The position numbers were made by a program, and so were the translations under genes. 57,946 nt of DNA, taken from Rikenellaceae bacterium (lineage in GTDB: Bacteria > Bacteroidota > Bacteroidia > Bacteroidales > Rikenellaceae). Under the pieces are notes generated by a model. That model had not been told where the DNA came from. It saw only the letters and a list, made by a program, of their open reading frames with translations, and did no database searches. Positions within the stretch are counted from its first letter, which is position 1. Each line of letters opens with the position of its first letter. Below are positions 14,798 through 24,179 of this stretch, piece after piece. Location: NCBI GenBank assembly GCA_017415005.1, contig JAFQJK010000088.1, positions 1 through 57,946 on the forward strand. Direction: 5' to 3'.

Positions 14798-17107
14798 ATG
14801 AAGAAACTCAAGACCCTGCTCGCTCTATGCGCCATTTTCCCGGCACTGGCCGGCACAGCGGCCGCTCCCGACGCCCCGGCCGGCGACCCGGTCGATTTTG
14901 TCAGCGTGCTGACCGGCACCCAATCCGACTTCGCCCTCTCGACGGGCAACACCTACCCGGCCATCGCCCGGCCCTGGGGCATGAACTTCTGGACGCCCCA
15001 GACCGGCGAGATGGGCAACGGCTGGGCTTACAGCTACGACGCCCGCAAGATACGCGGCCTCAAGCAGACCCACCAGCCCAGCCCGTGGATCAACGACTAC
15101 GGCCAGTTCGCCATCATGCCGGTCGTCGGGCACAAGCTCGGCCAGGACGACCGCGCCAGCTTCTTCTCGCACAAGGCCGAGACGGCTACGCCCTACTACT
15201 ACGGCGTCTACCTGGCCGACTACGACATCCGTGCCGAGCTCACGCCCACCGACCGTGCCGCGGCGTTCCGCTTCACGTTCCCCGCGAGCGACGAATCGGG
15301 CGTGGTGATCGACGCCTTCGACGGCGGTTCGTATGTCAAGGTGCTGCCCGAAAGCCGCACGGTGATCGGCTATACGACCAAGAACACGGGCGGCGTTCCC
15401 GACAATTTCAAGAACTATTTCGTACTGGTCTTCGACCGGCCGTTCGACGCCTACGAAGTGTGGTCGGGCGACGGGGAGGTCCACCCCGGCAAGGCCGAGC
15501 TTGAGGCCCCGCAAGCCGGCGCGCTCGTCCGGTTCAAGACCCGGCGCGGCGAGCAGGTGGGCGTTCAGGTCGCCTCGTCGTTCATCGGTTTCGACCAGGC
15601 CTACCAGAACCTCAAGGAGCTCGACGGCAAGAGTTTCGAGCAGGTCAGCGCCGAGGGCCGCGACCGCTGGAACGAAGTGCTCGGCCGTATCGAGGTCGAG
15701 GGCGGCACGCTCGACCAGTTCCGCACCTTCTACTCATGCCTCTACCGCTCGGTACTTTTTCCGCGCAAGCTCTATGAGATCGACGCCGCGGGCAACCCCG
15801 TCCATTACAGTCCCTACAACGGACAGGTGCTGCCGGGCTATATGTACACCGACACCGGTTTCTGGGACACGTTCCGCTGCCTCTTCCCGCTACTCAACCT
15901 GGTCTACCCGTCGGTCAACGACGAGATCCAGGCAGGCCTGGTGAACACCTACCTCGAGAGCGGTTTCCTGCCCGAGTGGGCCAGCCCGGGGCACCGCCCC
16001 TGCATGGTGGGCAACAACTCGGCCTCGGTCGTGGCCGACGCCATGGTCAAAGGACGCAAGGGCTACGACATCGCCAAACTGTACGAGGCGATGCAGCACG
16101 GTGCCAACAATGTCCATCCGACCGTCTCGTCGACCGGACGCCTCGGCCATGAGCATTACAACAGTCTGGGCTATGTCCCCTACGACGTGAAGGTCCCCGA
16201 GAACGTGGCCCGCACGCTCGAATACGCCTACGACGACTGGGCCATCCTGCAGGTGGCCAAGCGACTCGGCCGTCCGCAGGCCGAGATCGCCGAGCTCGAG
16301 AAGCGCTGCCAGAACTTCCGCAACGTCTTCGACCCCGAGACGCGCCTGATGCGCGGCCGCAACGCCGACGGCTCGTTCCAGACGCCGTTCAACCCCTATA
16401 AGTGGGGCGACGCGTTCACCGAGGGCAATAGCTGGCACTACACATGGAGCGTCTTCCACGATGTCGAGGCGCTGGCCGGTCTGATGGGCGGCCACAAGGC
16501 GATGGAGACGATGCTCGACTCGGTGTTCGTCGTACCGCCCGTCTTCGACGACAGCTACTACGGCTTCACCATCCACGAGATCCGCGAGATGCAGATCATG
16601 AACATGGGCAACTACGCCCACGGCAACCAGCCGATCCAGCATATGATCTACCTCTACAACTATGTGGGTGCGCCGTGGAAAGCCCAGTACTGGGTACGCG
16701 AGGTGATGGACCGGATGTACACCCCGAATCCCGACGGTTACTGCGGCGACGAGGACAACGGCCAGACCTCGGCCTGGTACGTCTTCTCGGCCCTCGGGTT
16801 CTATCCGGTCTGCCCGGCCACCGACGAGTATGTGATGGGCGCACCGCTTTTCCGCAAAGCCACCGTGACATTCGAGGACGGACGCAAGCTGGTGATCGAA
16901 GCCGACGCCAACAGCGCGGCCAACCGCTATATCGCCGAGGCGCGGCTCAACGGCAAGCCCTACACGAAGAACTACCTGCGCCACGGTGACCTCACGCGGG
17001 GCGCCACGCTGAAGTTCCGCATGGCTGCCGAGCCCAACCTGAAGCGCGGCACCGACCCCGGCGACTTCCCTTATTCGTTCAGCAACGAGAAGAAGGGCGC
17101 TCAGTAA
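14798..17107 (+). CDS. GH92 family glycosidase (alpha-mannosidase type)
   Basis: A 769-residue exported glycoside hydrolase. After a signal peptide (MKKLKTLLALCAIFPALAG) comes the GH92 N-terminal beta domain (LTGTQSDFALSTGNTYPAIA, GLKQTHQPSPWINDYG) and the helical (alpha/alpha)6 domain (FWDTFRCLFPLLNLVYP, TEGNSWHYTWSVFHD, DEDNGQTSAWYVFSALGFYP). The Glu in TEGNSWHYTW is the expected general acid. Family members are Ca-dependent exo-alpha-mannosidases. In many alpha-1,2 enzymes a GNEPSHH segment follows; here it is HGNQPIQH, so linkage specificity may differ. Not inside a SusC/SusD locus. Confidence 0.92.
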   Translation: MKKLKTLLALCAIFPALAGTAAAPDAPAGDPVDFVSVLTGTQSDFALSTGNTYPAIARPWGMNFWTPQTGEMGNGWAYSYDARKIRGLKQTHQPSPWINDYGQFAIMPVVGHKLGQDDRASFFSHKAETATPYYYGVYLADYDIRAELTPTDRAAAFRFTFPASDESGVVIDAFDGGSYVKVLPESRTVIGYTTKNTGGVPDNFKNYFVLVFDRPFDAYEVWSGDGEVHPGKAELEAPQAGALVRFKTRRGEQVGVQVASSFIGFDQAYQNLKELDGKSFEQVSAEGRDRWNEVLGRIEVEGGTLDQFRTFYSCLYRSVLFPRKLYEIDAAGNPVHYSPYNGQVLPGYMYTDTGFWDTFRCLFPLLNLVYPSVNDEIQAGLVNTYLESGFLPEWASPGHRPCMVGNNSASVVADAMVKGRKGYDIAKLYEAMQHGANNVHPTVSSTGRLGHEHYNSLGYVPYDVKVPENVARTLEYAYDDWAILQVAKRLGRPQAEIAELEKRCQNFRNVFDPETRLMRGRNADGSFQTPFNPYKWGDAFTEGNSWHYTWSVFHDVEALAGLMGGHKAMETMLDSVFVVPPVFDDSYYGFTIHEIREMQIMNMGNYAHGNQPIQHMIYLYNYVGAPWKAQYWVREVMDRMYTPNPDGYCGDEDNGQTSAWYVFSALGFYPVCPATDEYVMGAPLFRKATVTFEDGRKLVIEADANSAANRYIAEARLNGKPYTKNYLRHGDLTRGATLKFRMAAEPNLKRGTDPGDFPYSFSNEKKGAQ

Positions 17108-17128
17108 CCCCGCCCGCACCCGAACGGC

Positions 17129-17160
17129 AAAGCCCGGCACGCCCTCGTGCCGGGCTTTTG
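17129..17160 (+). terminator. Terminator of the GH92 gene
   Basis: AAAGCCCGGCACG pairs perfectly with CGTGCCGGGCTTTT around CCCT. A textbook intrinsic terminator. Confidence 0.95.
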
Positions 17161-17343
17161 CTGCTCTACTGCGTCCCCACCGTCCGGGTAGCACCCCGGC
17201 CGGCTGCATTCCCTGCCAGCCAGGCATCACGCACCGTCCCCCACCGTCCCCCACCGGCCGTACACCGGTCCTGATGCGGGCTGTTATCCCAGACGGCGTC
17301 GGGCCGTTCTCCCGCCGGACCCCAAACGGCAGTCCCGACCTGC

Positions 17344-17375
17344 AAAAAAATCCCGGGCTCACGGTGAGCCCGGGA
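17344..17375 (-). terminator. Terminator of the barrel/DUF4136 operon
   Basis: On the minus strand TCCCGGGCTCAC pairs with GTGAGCCCGGGA and is followed by seven T. Located about 30 bases past the stop at 17402. Confidence 0.92.
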
Positions 17376-17401
17376 CATATGCAGCCATCTCGGTCCGTCT
17401 C

Positions 17402-18037
17402 TTAGAACGCGATACCCACGCGGAAGCCGACGTTCTTGAGGCCGTTGATCGAGTACTTGAGTATCTTCAGGTCGTTGGTCCCGTAGCCGTAGTATGCAGC
17501 CACGTGGAATCCGATCCCCGTATCGCCGAACGGCATGATCGTCACGCCGATCTCGGGAGCCACGTAGAAGCCCCACGTTTCGCCGTAAAGCTCGACGGTC
17601 GAGTAGAACGACGATATCTTCGAGTAGACCGTACCCACCTTAGCTCCGATATAGGGTTCGAACAGGCTGCCCTTCAGGAAACGTACACGGGCCGACACGC
17701 CGAACGGGATCTGGAAGATCGAGTGTTGCTGGTCGGTGGTGAGGGCCGCCTGGTTGTTCAGGACCAGCGTCTGGCGCGGCACGTACTTGTTGTTGGTGCT
17801 GTAAGCCAGGAACAGCCCGAGGCCGACACGCTGCGACTGGCCGAGGTAGCCGCCGCCTTCGAAGTTCATGCCCCATCCGTTGCCCTTTTCGACGAAATCG
17901 TTAGCCACGGTCCCGTTGAACTGCCAGTCGACATTGATGTACCCTCTGGGGAAAAGCTGCGCGTGAGCCCGGTCCGGCATCGCCAGGCCGACAATCATCA
18001 GGGTCGCTGCGACCGCCATATATTTGATAGTTTTCAT
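17402..18037 (-). CDS. Outer-membrane beta-barrel protein
   Basis: A 211-residue exported protein. The signal peptide (MKTIKYMAVAATLMIVGLAM...AHA) precedes a barrel of alternating strands with aromatic girdles (GWGMNFEGGGYLGQSQR, GVSARVRFLKGSLFEPYIG, WGFYVAPEIGVTIMPFGD) ending in Phe (FRVGIAF). Probably an 8-10 strand porin-like barrel of unknown role. The DUF4136 lipoprotein gene ends 29 bases upstream, so the two form one transcript closed by the terminator at 17344. Confidence 0.78.
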   Translation of the reverse strand: MKTIKYMAVAATLMIVGLAMPDRAHAQLFPRGYINVDWQFNGTVANDFVEKGNGWGMNFEGGGYLGQSQRVGLGLFLAYSTNNKYVPRQTLVLNNQAALTTDQQHSIFQIPFGVSARVRFLKGSLFEPYIGAKVGTVYSKISSFYSTVELYGETWGFYVAPEIGVTIMPFGDTGIGFHVAAYYGYGTNDLKILKYSINGLKNVGFRVGIAF

Positions 18038-18066
18038 AGTCGATTCAGATTTTTATACGATATACA

Positions 18067-18696
18067 TTATTTTTTCAGGTATGGCGACTGGGTGAACGAC
18101 TGGTTCACAGCCTCGACGGCCTCGCTGGTATTGACCTCCTGCGAGTAGTCGAGCAGGCCGCTCACGAACGAGGTCCAGAGCACCGGCAACTTTTGGGCTT
18201 CTCCCTCGGGCGCCTTCAGGTCGACAACCTCGGTCAGCATCGAACCGACCTGGTAGGTGTAATAGATCGGATAGGGATAGTACCAGCCGCCCCAGTTACC
18301 CCAGTAGCCGGGTCCCCAGTAGCCGGGATAGCCCCACCACCAGTACTCGTAATGGTAATCGACCAGATAGCGGGTACTCTGCACGTAGCTGATCTGGATG
18401 CCCAGGTCGGCCCCAGCCTTATCGGCCGTACGCGTATAGCCGCGCTGCGTCATGTTCGTGGCATAGGCAGTGATGATACGCTGCGCATCGGCGTCCTTCC
18501 AGTATTGGGGCGTGGGCTCCGCGCTGATCAGCAGGATACTGTCGGGCAGGTAGAACGTCGAGAAGGTCGCGAAATTCGCCGAGTGGTCGTGGCTCGTGTA
18601 GACCATGAACTTATTGTCCAGGTCCGCCGTCTCCGGCTCGTGGCGACAAGACGACAGAGCCAACAGCGCAATGATAACGTAAAGAACTCTTTTCAT
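18067..18696 (-). CDS. DUF4136 lipoprotein
   Basis: A 209-residue lipoprotein: MKRVLYVIIALLALSSC gives a lipobox with Cys 17. The body matches DUF4136 (FATFSTFYLPDSI, YATNMTQRGYTRT, ADLGIQISYVQSTRYLV) with a striking Tyr/Trp/Gly-rich segment (about 120-150: YWWWGYPGYWGPGYWG). Role unknown; outer-membrane anchored. The ATG at 18696 is preferred to the GTG six bases upstream because it opens the lipoprotein signal directly. First gene of the operon with the barrel protein. Confidence 0.82.
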   Translation of the reverse strand: MKRVLYVIIALLALSSCRHEPETADLDNKFMVYTSHDHSANFATFSTFYLPDSILLISAEPTPQYWKDADAQRIITAYATNMTQRGYTRTADKAGADLGIQISYVQSTRYLVDYHYEYWWWGYPGYWGPGYWGNWGGWYYPYPIYYTYQVGSMLTEVVDLKAPEGEAQKLPVLWTSFVSGLLDYSQEVNTSEAVEAVNQSFTQSPYLKK

Positions 18697-19078
18697 GTTC
18701 ACTTCGTATTAATTGTTAGATAATAATTTGGATATAACACATTAAATCCTTATATTACTACCCGTTTCAAAATCTATTCCAAAGCGCCCCGGCCGGGGCG
18801 CAACCTTAGTGTGGCCGGGACCTTCGGACGTACAGGCCGACACAGCGATCCCGTAGGATCGGCGCTCCAACCCGATCATCCACAACCCGTTATTCCTCCC
18901 TTTCGCAACCGGCGCCCCCCATGTGCGGGACACAAAAAAAGCCGTCTCTCCCCAAAGGACGGCCCTAAAAAACAAGACAGGGACAATAGCGTATAAAACC
19001 ATGCCGATAATGTTCTAACGATATTGCGCCGGAGGTAAGCGAGCGGATCGGCCGCACGAAAAGGCAAGGGTCAAACTG
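18697..19078. other. Intergenic region at the border of the fimbrial island
   Basis: Contains a lone minus-strand terminator at 18933-18962 without an evident gene before it. Otherwise nothing recognised. Confidence 0.45.
18933..18962 (-). terminator. Orphan intrinsic terminator
   Basis: On the minus strand GCCGTC pairs with GACGGC and is followed by TTTTTTTG. The nearest minus-strand gene upstream (stop at 19358) is about 400 bases away, so this may have served a gene that was lost. Confidence 0.6.
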
Positions 19079-19267
19079 TTGCCCGTTGCCAAAGGACTCG
19101 CAGAACATTACAGCCGTTTACATTTACCGGGCGATAAGGTATTCCCGGCCAAAGACCGTGATCCGATGAATATGTCGCTACGCCATGTGGCGCGCCATGC
19201 CGGACTGTCGTTCAATCCGACGATCCGTGAGGCAAGGCACACGTTTTCGGCTACGGTGACGCGATGA
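19049..19267 (+). pseudogene. Tyrosine recombinase (integrase) remnant
   Basis: About 65 residues of the catalytic domain of a tyrosine recombinase are left: VKLLPVAKGLAEHY, GDKVFPAKDRDPMNMSLRHV, then box II IREARHTFSATVT. Intact relatives have 400 residues; the N-terminal arm and core domains, box I Arg and the final Tyr are all absent. A stop follows the box II motif at once. It borders the fimbrial island on the side opposite to the intact recombinase at 27193. Confidence 0.75.
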
Positions 19268-19357
19268 CCACGGAGAGCATTCACCTGTATCACCGCCAAT
19301 CGTCAATTTTACACCGGCAACTGCCAGACTATATCACACACCGTCAATCGTATATCA

Positions 19358-20734
19358 TCAATCGCCCCATACTTTCTTTTCCATAGTTATACCGAGGGAA
19401 CCCGGCATACCGCCTCCCGATGGACTGAGTGCCGATCGTGCCTTTGACGATTGAGAATTGACATAAGTGATCTCATACCGATAGATGTGATTGCGAAGCA
19501 GCGCAGAAAGCTGATTATCCGGCTTCCCTTTATCATTGTAGGATGCCAGCTCGATGCGATAGAATTTCGATTGTTCACTATCAGGTTTATCCGGATCGTT
19601 TATGGTGACACGTATATAGGGAGGCAAACGATCGCTTATAGCCGCACGGGAATATTCCGTCACATACGCGGAAAATACGGGACATCCGTCCGCCCGTGCC
19701 GCCCGTGCATCGATGTCTTCGTAAAATTCTATGAGCGAAGACCAATTGGGGTACCCTGCATCGTCGGTCGGAGGGAAATATTGCATCGGAGAAGCCATCG
19801 TAGGAGCATCCACCTGTTGCGTCTCGAGCACACCGTTACGGTTCCATTGCGCATAATCAGGCAGGACGGTGCCGGTAGCACACCGTCCGAAGAGCTCTGC
19901 CTTTTCCACATTAACGCGTTTCTCCGGCGCGTCGGCAAAATTACCGGTGATACCTATCTTGTCGATCACTTCAATCTTTGCAAGAGCACGCAGCATATTG
20001 ATATTCTTCGAGCCGTTTTCCGGCGAAAGTTCGACAAAACCTTCGGGTCCGTTTCCGTCGAATGCACCCTGCAACAGGGTGAAATGCTGTAACCCGGCCA
20101 TAGGTATGTACTCGCCGTCGGCCATGCCGGGTTGCGAAGGAGTCCAACCGCCGCGCATACCGGTCTCGGGATCGACAATGATATAGGTTTTCTGAACGAA
20201 CGTTATCAATTGTCCAGAGACATCCTCGATAGTGGTAGTACCGGGAGTCAGGCCTAAGGCGGTCATCCTGTGGGGACGACCGTTGGCTATGACCATGATG
20301 TAAAAATCGGTATCGGCCGTAGCGACATTGGCAAAATAAGGTTCAACGATACTTGCTTTCACCGTATAGACTATGTAGTTGCCTCCATCTCCTGCGGCAA
20401 GGCTGAGGTTGGCGTCGGGGGTGAAGTCGCGCAACAGTTTCCGGTCGCTGTCGAAGAGCAGAAAGCGGATGTCGTGTCCGGCAAGGTTCAGGTAGTTCTC
20501 GGCGGCGATGCCGGTTTGGTCGCCTGCGATGTCGGCAGCTCGCGTCTGTCTCGCGGCGCTACTTGCCGACGTGCGTGTAACGATCGTGAAGCGCAACTTC
20601 ACAGGCTCGCTCCCGCGTTCGGGCGCGGGACATTCGTCGTAGTCGTTGACGCAGCCCGAGACAAGCAGCAGGACAGGCAATGCTGCCAACAGGCGGACCC
20701 ATATCCGGGCGTATGTTGGATGTAAATACTTCAT
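19358..20734 (-). CDS. Mfa-type fimbrial tip-like lipoprotein
   Basis: A 458-residue lipoprotein, the last gene of the fimbrial operon. Lipobox LLLVSGC puts the lipid on Cys 28. It has fimbrillin-like beta domains (PVKLRFTIVTRTSAS, DIRFLLFDSDRKLLRDF, ALAKIEVIDKIG, LLRNHIYRYEITYV). An RTRAADIA-like stretch near residue 60 could be an Arg-gingipain-type maturation site. By position after major subunit and anchor it is probably an accessory/tip subunit. Its ATG is 12 bases after the stop of the Mfa2-type gene, so they are translationally close. Moderate GC, lower than flanks. Confidence 0.72.
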   Translation of the reverse strand: MKYLHPTYARIWVRLLAALPVLLLVSGCVNDYDECPAPERGSEPVKLRFTIVTRTSASSAARQTRAADIAGDQTGIAAENYLNLAGHDIRFLLFDSDRKLLRDFTPDANLSLAAGDGGNYIVYTVKASIVEPYFANVATADTDFYIMVIANGRPHRMTALGLTPGTTTIEDVSGQLITFVQKTYIIVDPETGMRGGWTPSQPGMADGEYIPMAGLQHFTLLQGAFDGNGPEGFVELSPENGSKNINMLRALAKIEVIDKIGITGNFADAPEKRVNVEKAELFGRCATGTVLPDYAQWNRNGVLETQQVDAPTMASPMQYFPPTDDAGYPNWSSLIEFYEDIDARAARADGCPVFSAYVTEYSRAAISDRLPPYIRVTINDPDKPDSEQSKFYRIELASYNDKGKPDNQLSALLRNHIYRYEITYVNSQSSKARSALSPSGGGMPGSLGITMEKKVWGD

Positions 20735-20746
20735 GGCATCGTCGGT

Positions 20747-21802
20747 TTAGAATTCGACATCCTGCGGCGGGACGATACGCCAATTGTTGATATACACTTT
20801 GGCCCTCGCCCATGTTCCATTTTCGATAAAGAACATCATGGTGTAGTCATCGTAGCGATCGAGGTAGTTCTGGTCGGAGTTGTCGCCTTCGTATTTGCCT
20901 TTCACCATCAGCAGATATTTTATCAGGTCGATGCGTATCACGTCTTCTCCCTTGCTGTTGCGCACCACCAGTTTGGGGGTGCGCCCGGCGATGAGCCGTC
21001 CGGTGGTCAGTTCGGCAAGCAGGCCGTTGGCCTCGGTCTGCACACGGGCCGGCGTGGCGGCAGATCGTGCTTCCGGGTCGTTTTGGTCGAAGGTGGCGGA
21101 AGTCAGTTCCGTCGACCACGGGCGGTAGCTGAACGGGGTTTGGGAGATGACGTTGTTGCGGTAGTCCATCTCGCTGTTGGCCGCTTCGATGGCAAAGGTG
21201 AACTCGTCCCGTCCGATGGGCGAGCCGTCCATATTTTGCAGCAGCACGCTCAGGTGCTTGGTGTCGCGCGTCAGGTAGACGGGGCCGACATCCACCGTTC
21301 CGTACGTGTCGGGGAAATCGACGTCAGCGGCTATTCCGTGATAGAGCCGCGTGATGTCGCGGTCGCTGTACAGCTGGGGCCCATCGCCTTGCAGGGGCAA
21401 TACGGCGCCGAGGTCGCCGATGGCAGCCGGGGTCTTTCCGCCTCCGATGATGAAGGAGGTGGCCCCGGATATGGACGATTCGCCTTCGCACCAGGCCAGC
21501 AGGTCGTATCTGCCGGGCTGTACATCCAGTTCGATGAAGAAACGGTTGTCTTCGACAGGTTGCCGGTCGACGCTCCGGTGGATCACCGGCCGTCCTTGTT
21601 CGTCGAATACGTAGAGATGTACACGGGTCACTTGCGGACCGAAAGCATCTCCCCCAAGCATATTTTTCGTGTAGCGGAAGCCCACGCGATAGTGCACCGT
21701 GCAGTCGCCCTCGTCATCGTAGATGGCCGAGTCGCACGACATGGCACTCAGAGCAATCATGGCAAGCAATATGCAGATGCGGCGTAATTCTAACATTGCC
21801 AT
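20747..21802 (-). CDS. FimB/Mfa2-type fimbrial anchor lipoprotein
   Basis: A 351-residue lipoprotein: LLAMIALSAMSCDSAIYDD gives the lipobox, followed by DCTVHYRVGFRYTKNM, the typical opening of the FimB/Mfa2 family. Two beta-sandwich domains follow, ending with FFIENGTWARAKVYINNWRI. Family members anchor the fimbria in the outer membrane and limit its length. ATG 21802 (MAMLEL) is used because the frame upstream is not coding-like and would bury the signal peptide. A 331-base gap with a strong hairpin separates it from the major subunit gene. Confidence 0.83.
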   Translation of the reverse strand: MAMLELRRICILLAMIALSAMSCDSAIYDDEGDCTVHYRVGFRYTKNMLGGDAFGPQVTRVHLYVFDEQGRPVIHRSVDRQPVEDNRFFIELDVQPGRYDLLAWCEGESSISGATSFIIGGGKTPAAIGDLGAVLPLQGDGPQLYSDRDITRLYHGIAADVDFPDTYGTVDVGPVYLTRDTKHLSVLLQNMDGSPIGRDEFTFAIEAANSEMDYRNNVISQTPFSYRPWSTELTSATFDQNDPEARSAATPARVQTEANGLLAELTTGRLIAGRTPKLVVRNSKGEDVIRIDLIKYLLMVKGKYEGDNSDQNYLDRYDDYTMMFFIENGTWARAKVYINNWRIVPPQDVEF

Positions 21803-22035
21803 AGCGTTATCTTTTTTATTCGTTTTTCTATCTATGCGAAGGATCGCCGATCGGGGCAATCTCGTTGTTTTCTGTCCCGGTGGAAGGCGGAAACAAACTC
21901 GGCCTTCAGTTTTTTTACCGCAATTATGCCCATACGGCAGGGGCATTTCCGGAGATACGTTTGTTCTCCGCTGGTTGATGTATGGCACGGCAGGCAGAAG
22001 ACAGGGACTTGTGCCTGCAACAGTATATTAAGAAG

Positions 22036-22090
22036 AAGACGGCGGCAGCCGGAAGCGCGGAAACGTATGCCGGGCACTGCCGCCGTCCTT
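22036..22090 (-). terminator. Hairpin between major subunit and anchor genes (possible attenuator)
   Basis: GACGGCGGCAG (22038-22048) pairs with CTGCCGCCGTC (22077-22087). On the minus strand the stem is followed by TTCTTCTTAATATA, a moderately U-rich stretch. Placed 45 bases after the major subunit stop, it could end part of the transcripts and keep anchor expression low (inference). Confidence 0.6.
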
Positions 22091-22133
22091 GGTTCAGTCT
22101 GTCCGCCAAGGTGTCAGCCTCGGCGGAGCGGGA

Positions 22134-24137
22134 TTAGAGCTCTACCTTTTGAGTCGGTACAATACGCCAGTTCAGGATGTTCAGACGAGCCGATATCTCG
22201 TAGCTTACTTCCTCTACGGGAGGAACGATCGGCTGAGTTTTATCGCGGAGAGCGGTAGCCATGCCGGAAATTTTCGACACCTCGATGGTGTAAGTATGGT
22301 TACGTACGATGCCGAATGAGCCGGGAGGACACTTTTTGAAATCATATTTATTGCCATTGACCGTCTCTTTGGCACCTGTTACATATTGGCCGTCGTCACC
22401 GTAAATGCCCAGATGCTCGACAGGGATATTGAAGTATGCGATACCGTCGCCATACTTGGTCGCGTAACCGGCAGAAAGCAGATCTGAATTGACCTGGTCA
22501 ATGTTAGCTGTCGTAATCCGTATATATCTGTTATTTTCTGCCTGCGTTGCATCATAGAAATACAACTCAGGCAAAGCATCGGAACTAAGCTGGAGGGCGA
22601 CATGACGGCCTGCTATTATGTTATTCTTTATGGCACGTACCTCTTTGGAAGGATGTTCTACTTTGAAATAGCTCACAGTACGGCATGCTTCGTAAGAGGT
22701 GACTCCGTTTTCTACTGTTTTCTGAAGGACCACGTTCTGCTGTTTAACCATAGCGTCAACAATGCCCGATTCGAAATAAAGATTGTATTTATTGTTGGTT
22801 CTGCCATAGAGATAGAATGACGGTTGACCGGCAGGTACATCCGCGACATCCGTTCCGGTTTTTGTAAGCTCATAGTGACCTACGATAACAGCAGCCGGAA
22901 GAGTGGCGATCGGATTGTACCCTTTTTCGGTTTCATCATCATCCCCCCAGCCCCACGCGCTTGAAGCGGTGGTTGTCTCGCGTGCGTAGAACACCTTGTC
23001 GAAACCTTTGGTCTCATCCCATGCGACTGACGTTTGAAGGGTATTGCCTCCGGCAATACTACTCGATACAATCTGGTTATAATTGAAATAATGCAGGTCG
23101 TACGGATATCCTGCCCGATCAGCACCGTAATCGTTATTCGGAACGACATCGGTTATGTCGTCCGATACCTTCGGATACTTGTTCGTGTAGTACGAAGGCG
23201 AGCATCCCCAATAACTACGGAAGTTTGACGGATCGTTCCACCAGGTCCTATCCTGGAAGTTCCTTAGAAGTTCGGCATAACTGGGATCGTAATTTGCCAC
23301 ATTGCCGGCACCTATAAGACCGTATCTCTTGATGACGTAGATGCTCTGGTCGGTTGCATTCGGGCGCCAGTATTCGGGTATGAAAGTCAGCGTATAGCCG
23401 TTCACGGCTTCTGTATTAGGCTGGACAGCAGTAGTGGCCATCGTAAGTTTCATGCGCGACGCATAACGTTCGACATAAATATCGACCACGTGCTCTTCAC
23501 GCGCAGCAGCATCCTCCGATGGGTACAGCTGGTTTGTGGCAATAGGGGTTGCGAACAGGCGGACGTTCGTTTGACCCTGAGGAGAAGTACCATAGTACAC
23601 GGAGTTGCTCATAGGGAAAATCCCGTTTACAACCACTCCGTCACGCGTAGCCTCTTCGATATCGCTCAAACTTGCCGTTTTAAGCTCTGACGGTGAAATA
23701 GGGTTGACGAAACACATGACATAAGCAGGAAGGTTCTCTCCTTGATTGAGTACGACAGGAACGGTTGACTTCCAGATCTTGCCTACATTCCCTGTCGAAG
23801 TTTGAAAACCATCTTCCGGTTTGTTTGCTCCGCTTGCATCTGCTTCAAACGACAGGTCATGCGCTTGGCCCGTAGGGAGACCGTTCGCATCATAAAACAC
23901 GAATGTCATACTTTTTATAAAATTCTCCTTGTCTGAACCTTGCAGAAAATCATCGTCTGTGATAGCACGCGTCTCCACACTTGTCGGGCTGACAATAGCT
24001 ACGTTCAGGTAACGGACTTGGTCATGGTCTACTGTTCCCTGACCCAGGTCGTCGGGTGCCAGATCATCGGCACAACCAGCCAGTAGCCCCACTGCCAGTA
24101 CCATGATTGCACTGAATAACAGATTCCTTTTTCTCAT
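22134..24137 (-). CDS. Mfa1-type major fimbrial subunit
   Basis: A 667-residue fimbrillin lipoprotein precursor. The lipobox is in LAVGLLAGCADD. The body has Mfa1-family traits: VRYLNVAIVSPTSVETRAITDDDF, SMTFVFYDANGLPT, YVMCFVNPISPSEL, VVNGIFPMSNSVYY and VDIYVERYASRMKLTM; it ends in ARLNILNWRIVPTQKVEL, the donor-strand-like tail. An Arg (VETRAI) about 55 residues in is a likely maturation site. It polymerises into the stalk by strand exchange (family knowledge). Lower GC than its neighbours, which fits an antigenically variable, transferred gene. Confidence 0.85.
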   Translation of the reverse strand: MRKRNLLFSAIMVLAVGLLAGCADDLAPDDLGQGTVDHDQVRYLNVAIVSPTSVETRAITDDDFLQGSDKENFIKSMTFVFYDANGLPTGQAHDLSFEADASGANKPEDGFQTSTGNVGKIWKSTVPVVLNQGENLPAYVMCFVNPISPSELKTASLSDIEEATRDGVVVNGIFPMSNSVYYGTSPQGQTNVRLFATPIATNQLYPSEDAAAREEHVVDIYVERYASRMKLTMATTAVQPNTEAVNGYTLTFIPEYWRPNATDQSIYVIKRYGLIGAGNVANYDPSYAELLRNFQDRTWWNDPSNFRSYWGCSPSYYTNKYPKVSDDITDVVPNNDYGADRAGYPYDLHYFNYNQIVSSSIAGGNTLQTSVAWDETKGFDKVFYARETTTASSAWGWGDDDETEKGYNPIATLPAAVIVGHYELTKTGTDVADVPAGQPSFYLYGRTNNKYNLYFESGIVDAMVKQQNVVLQKTVENGVTSYEACRTVSYFKVEHPSKEVRAIKNNIIAGRHVALQLSSDALPELYFYDATQAENNRYIRITTANIDQVNSDLLSAGYATKYGDGIAYFNIPVEHLGIYGDDGQYVTGAKETVNGNKYDFKKCPPGSFGIVRNHTYTIEVSKISGMATALRDKTQPIVPPVEEVSYEISARLNILNWRIVPTQKVEL

Positions 24138-24179
24138 AATGATGGATTAAATGGTTATTAAAATTTATTCTCTTTTTGT

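Noticed and set aside
15890-17362. Open frame of about 490 codons on the minus strand across the GH92 gene
   Set aside because: It is the shadow of a GC-rich gene with strong third-position bias. It has no start context and no family likeness, and the plus-strand GH92 is certain.
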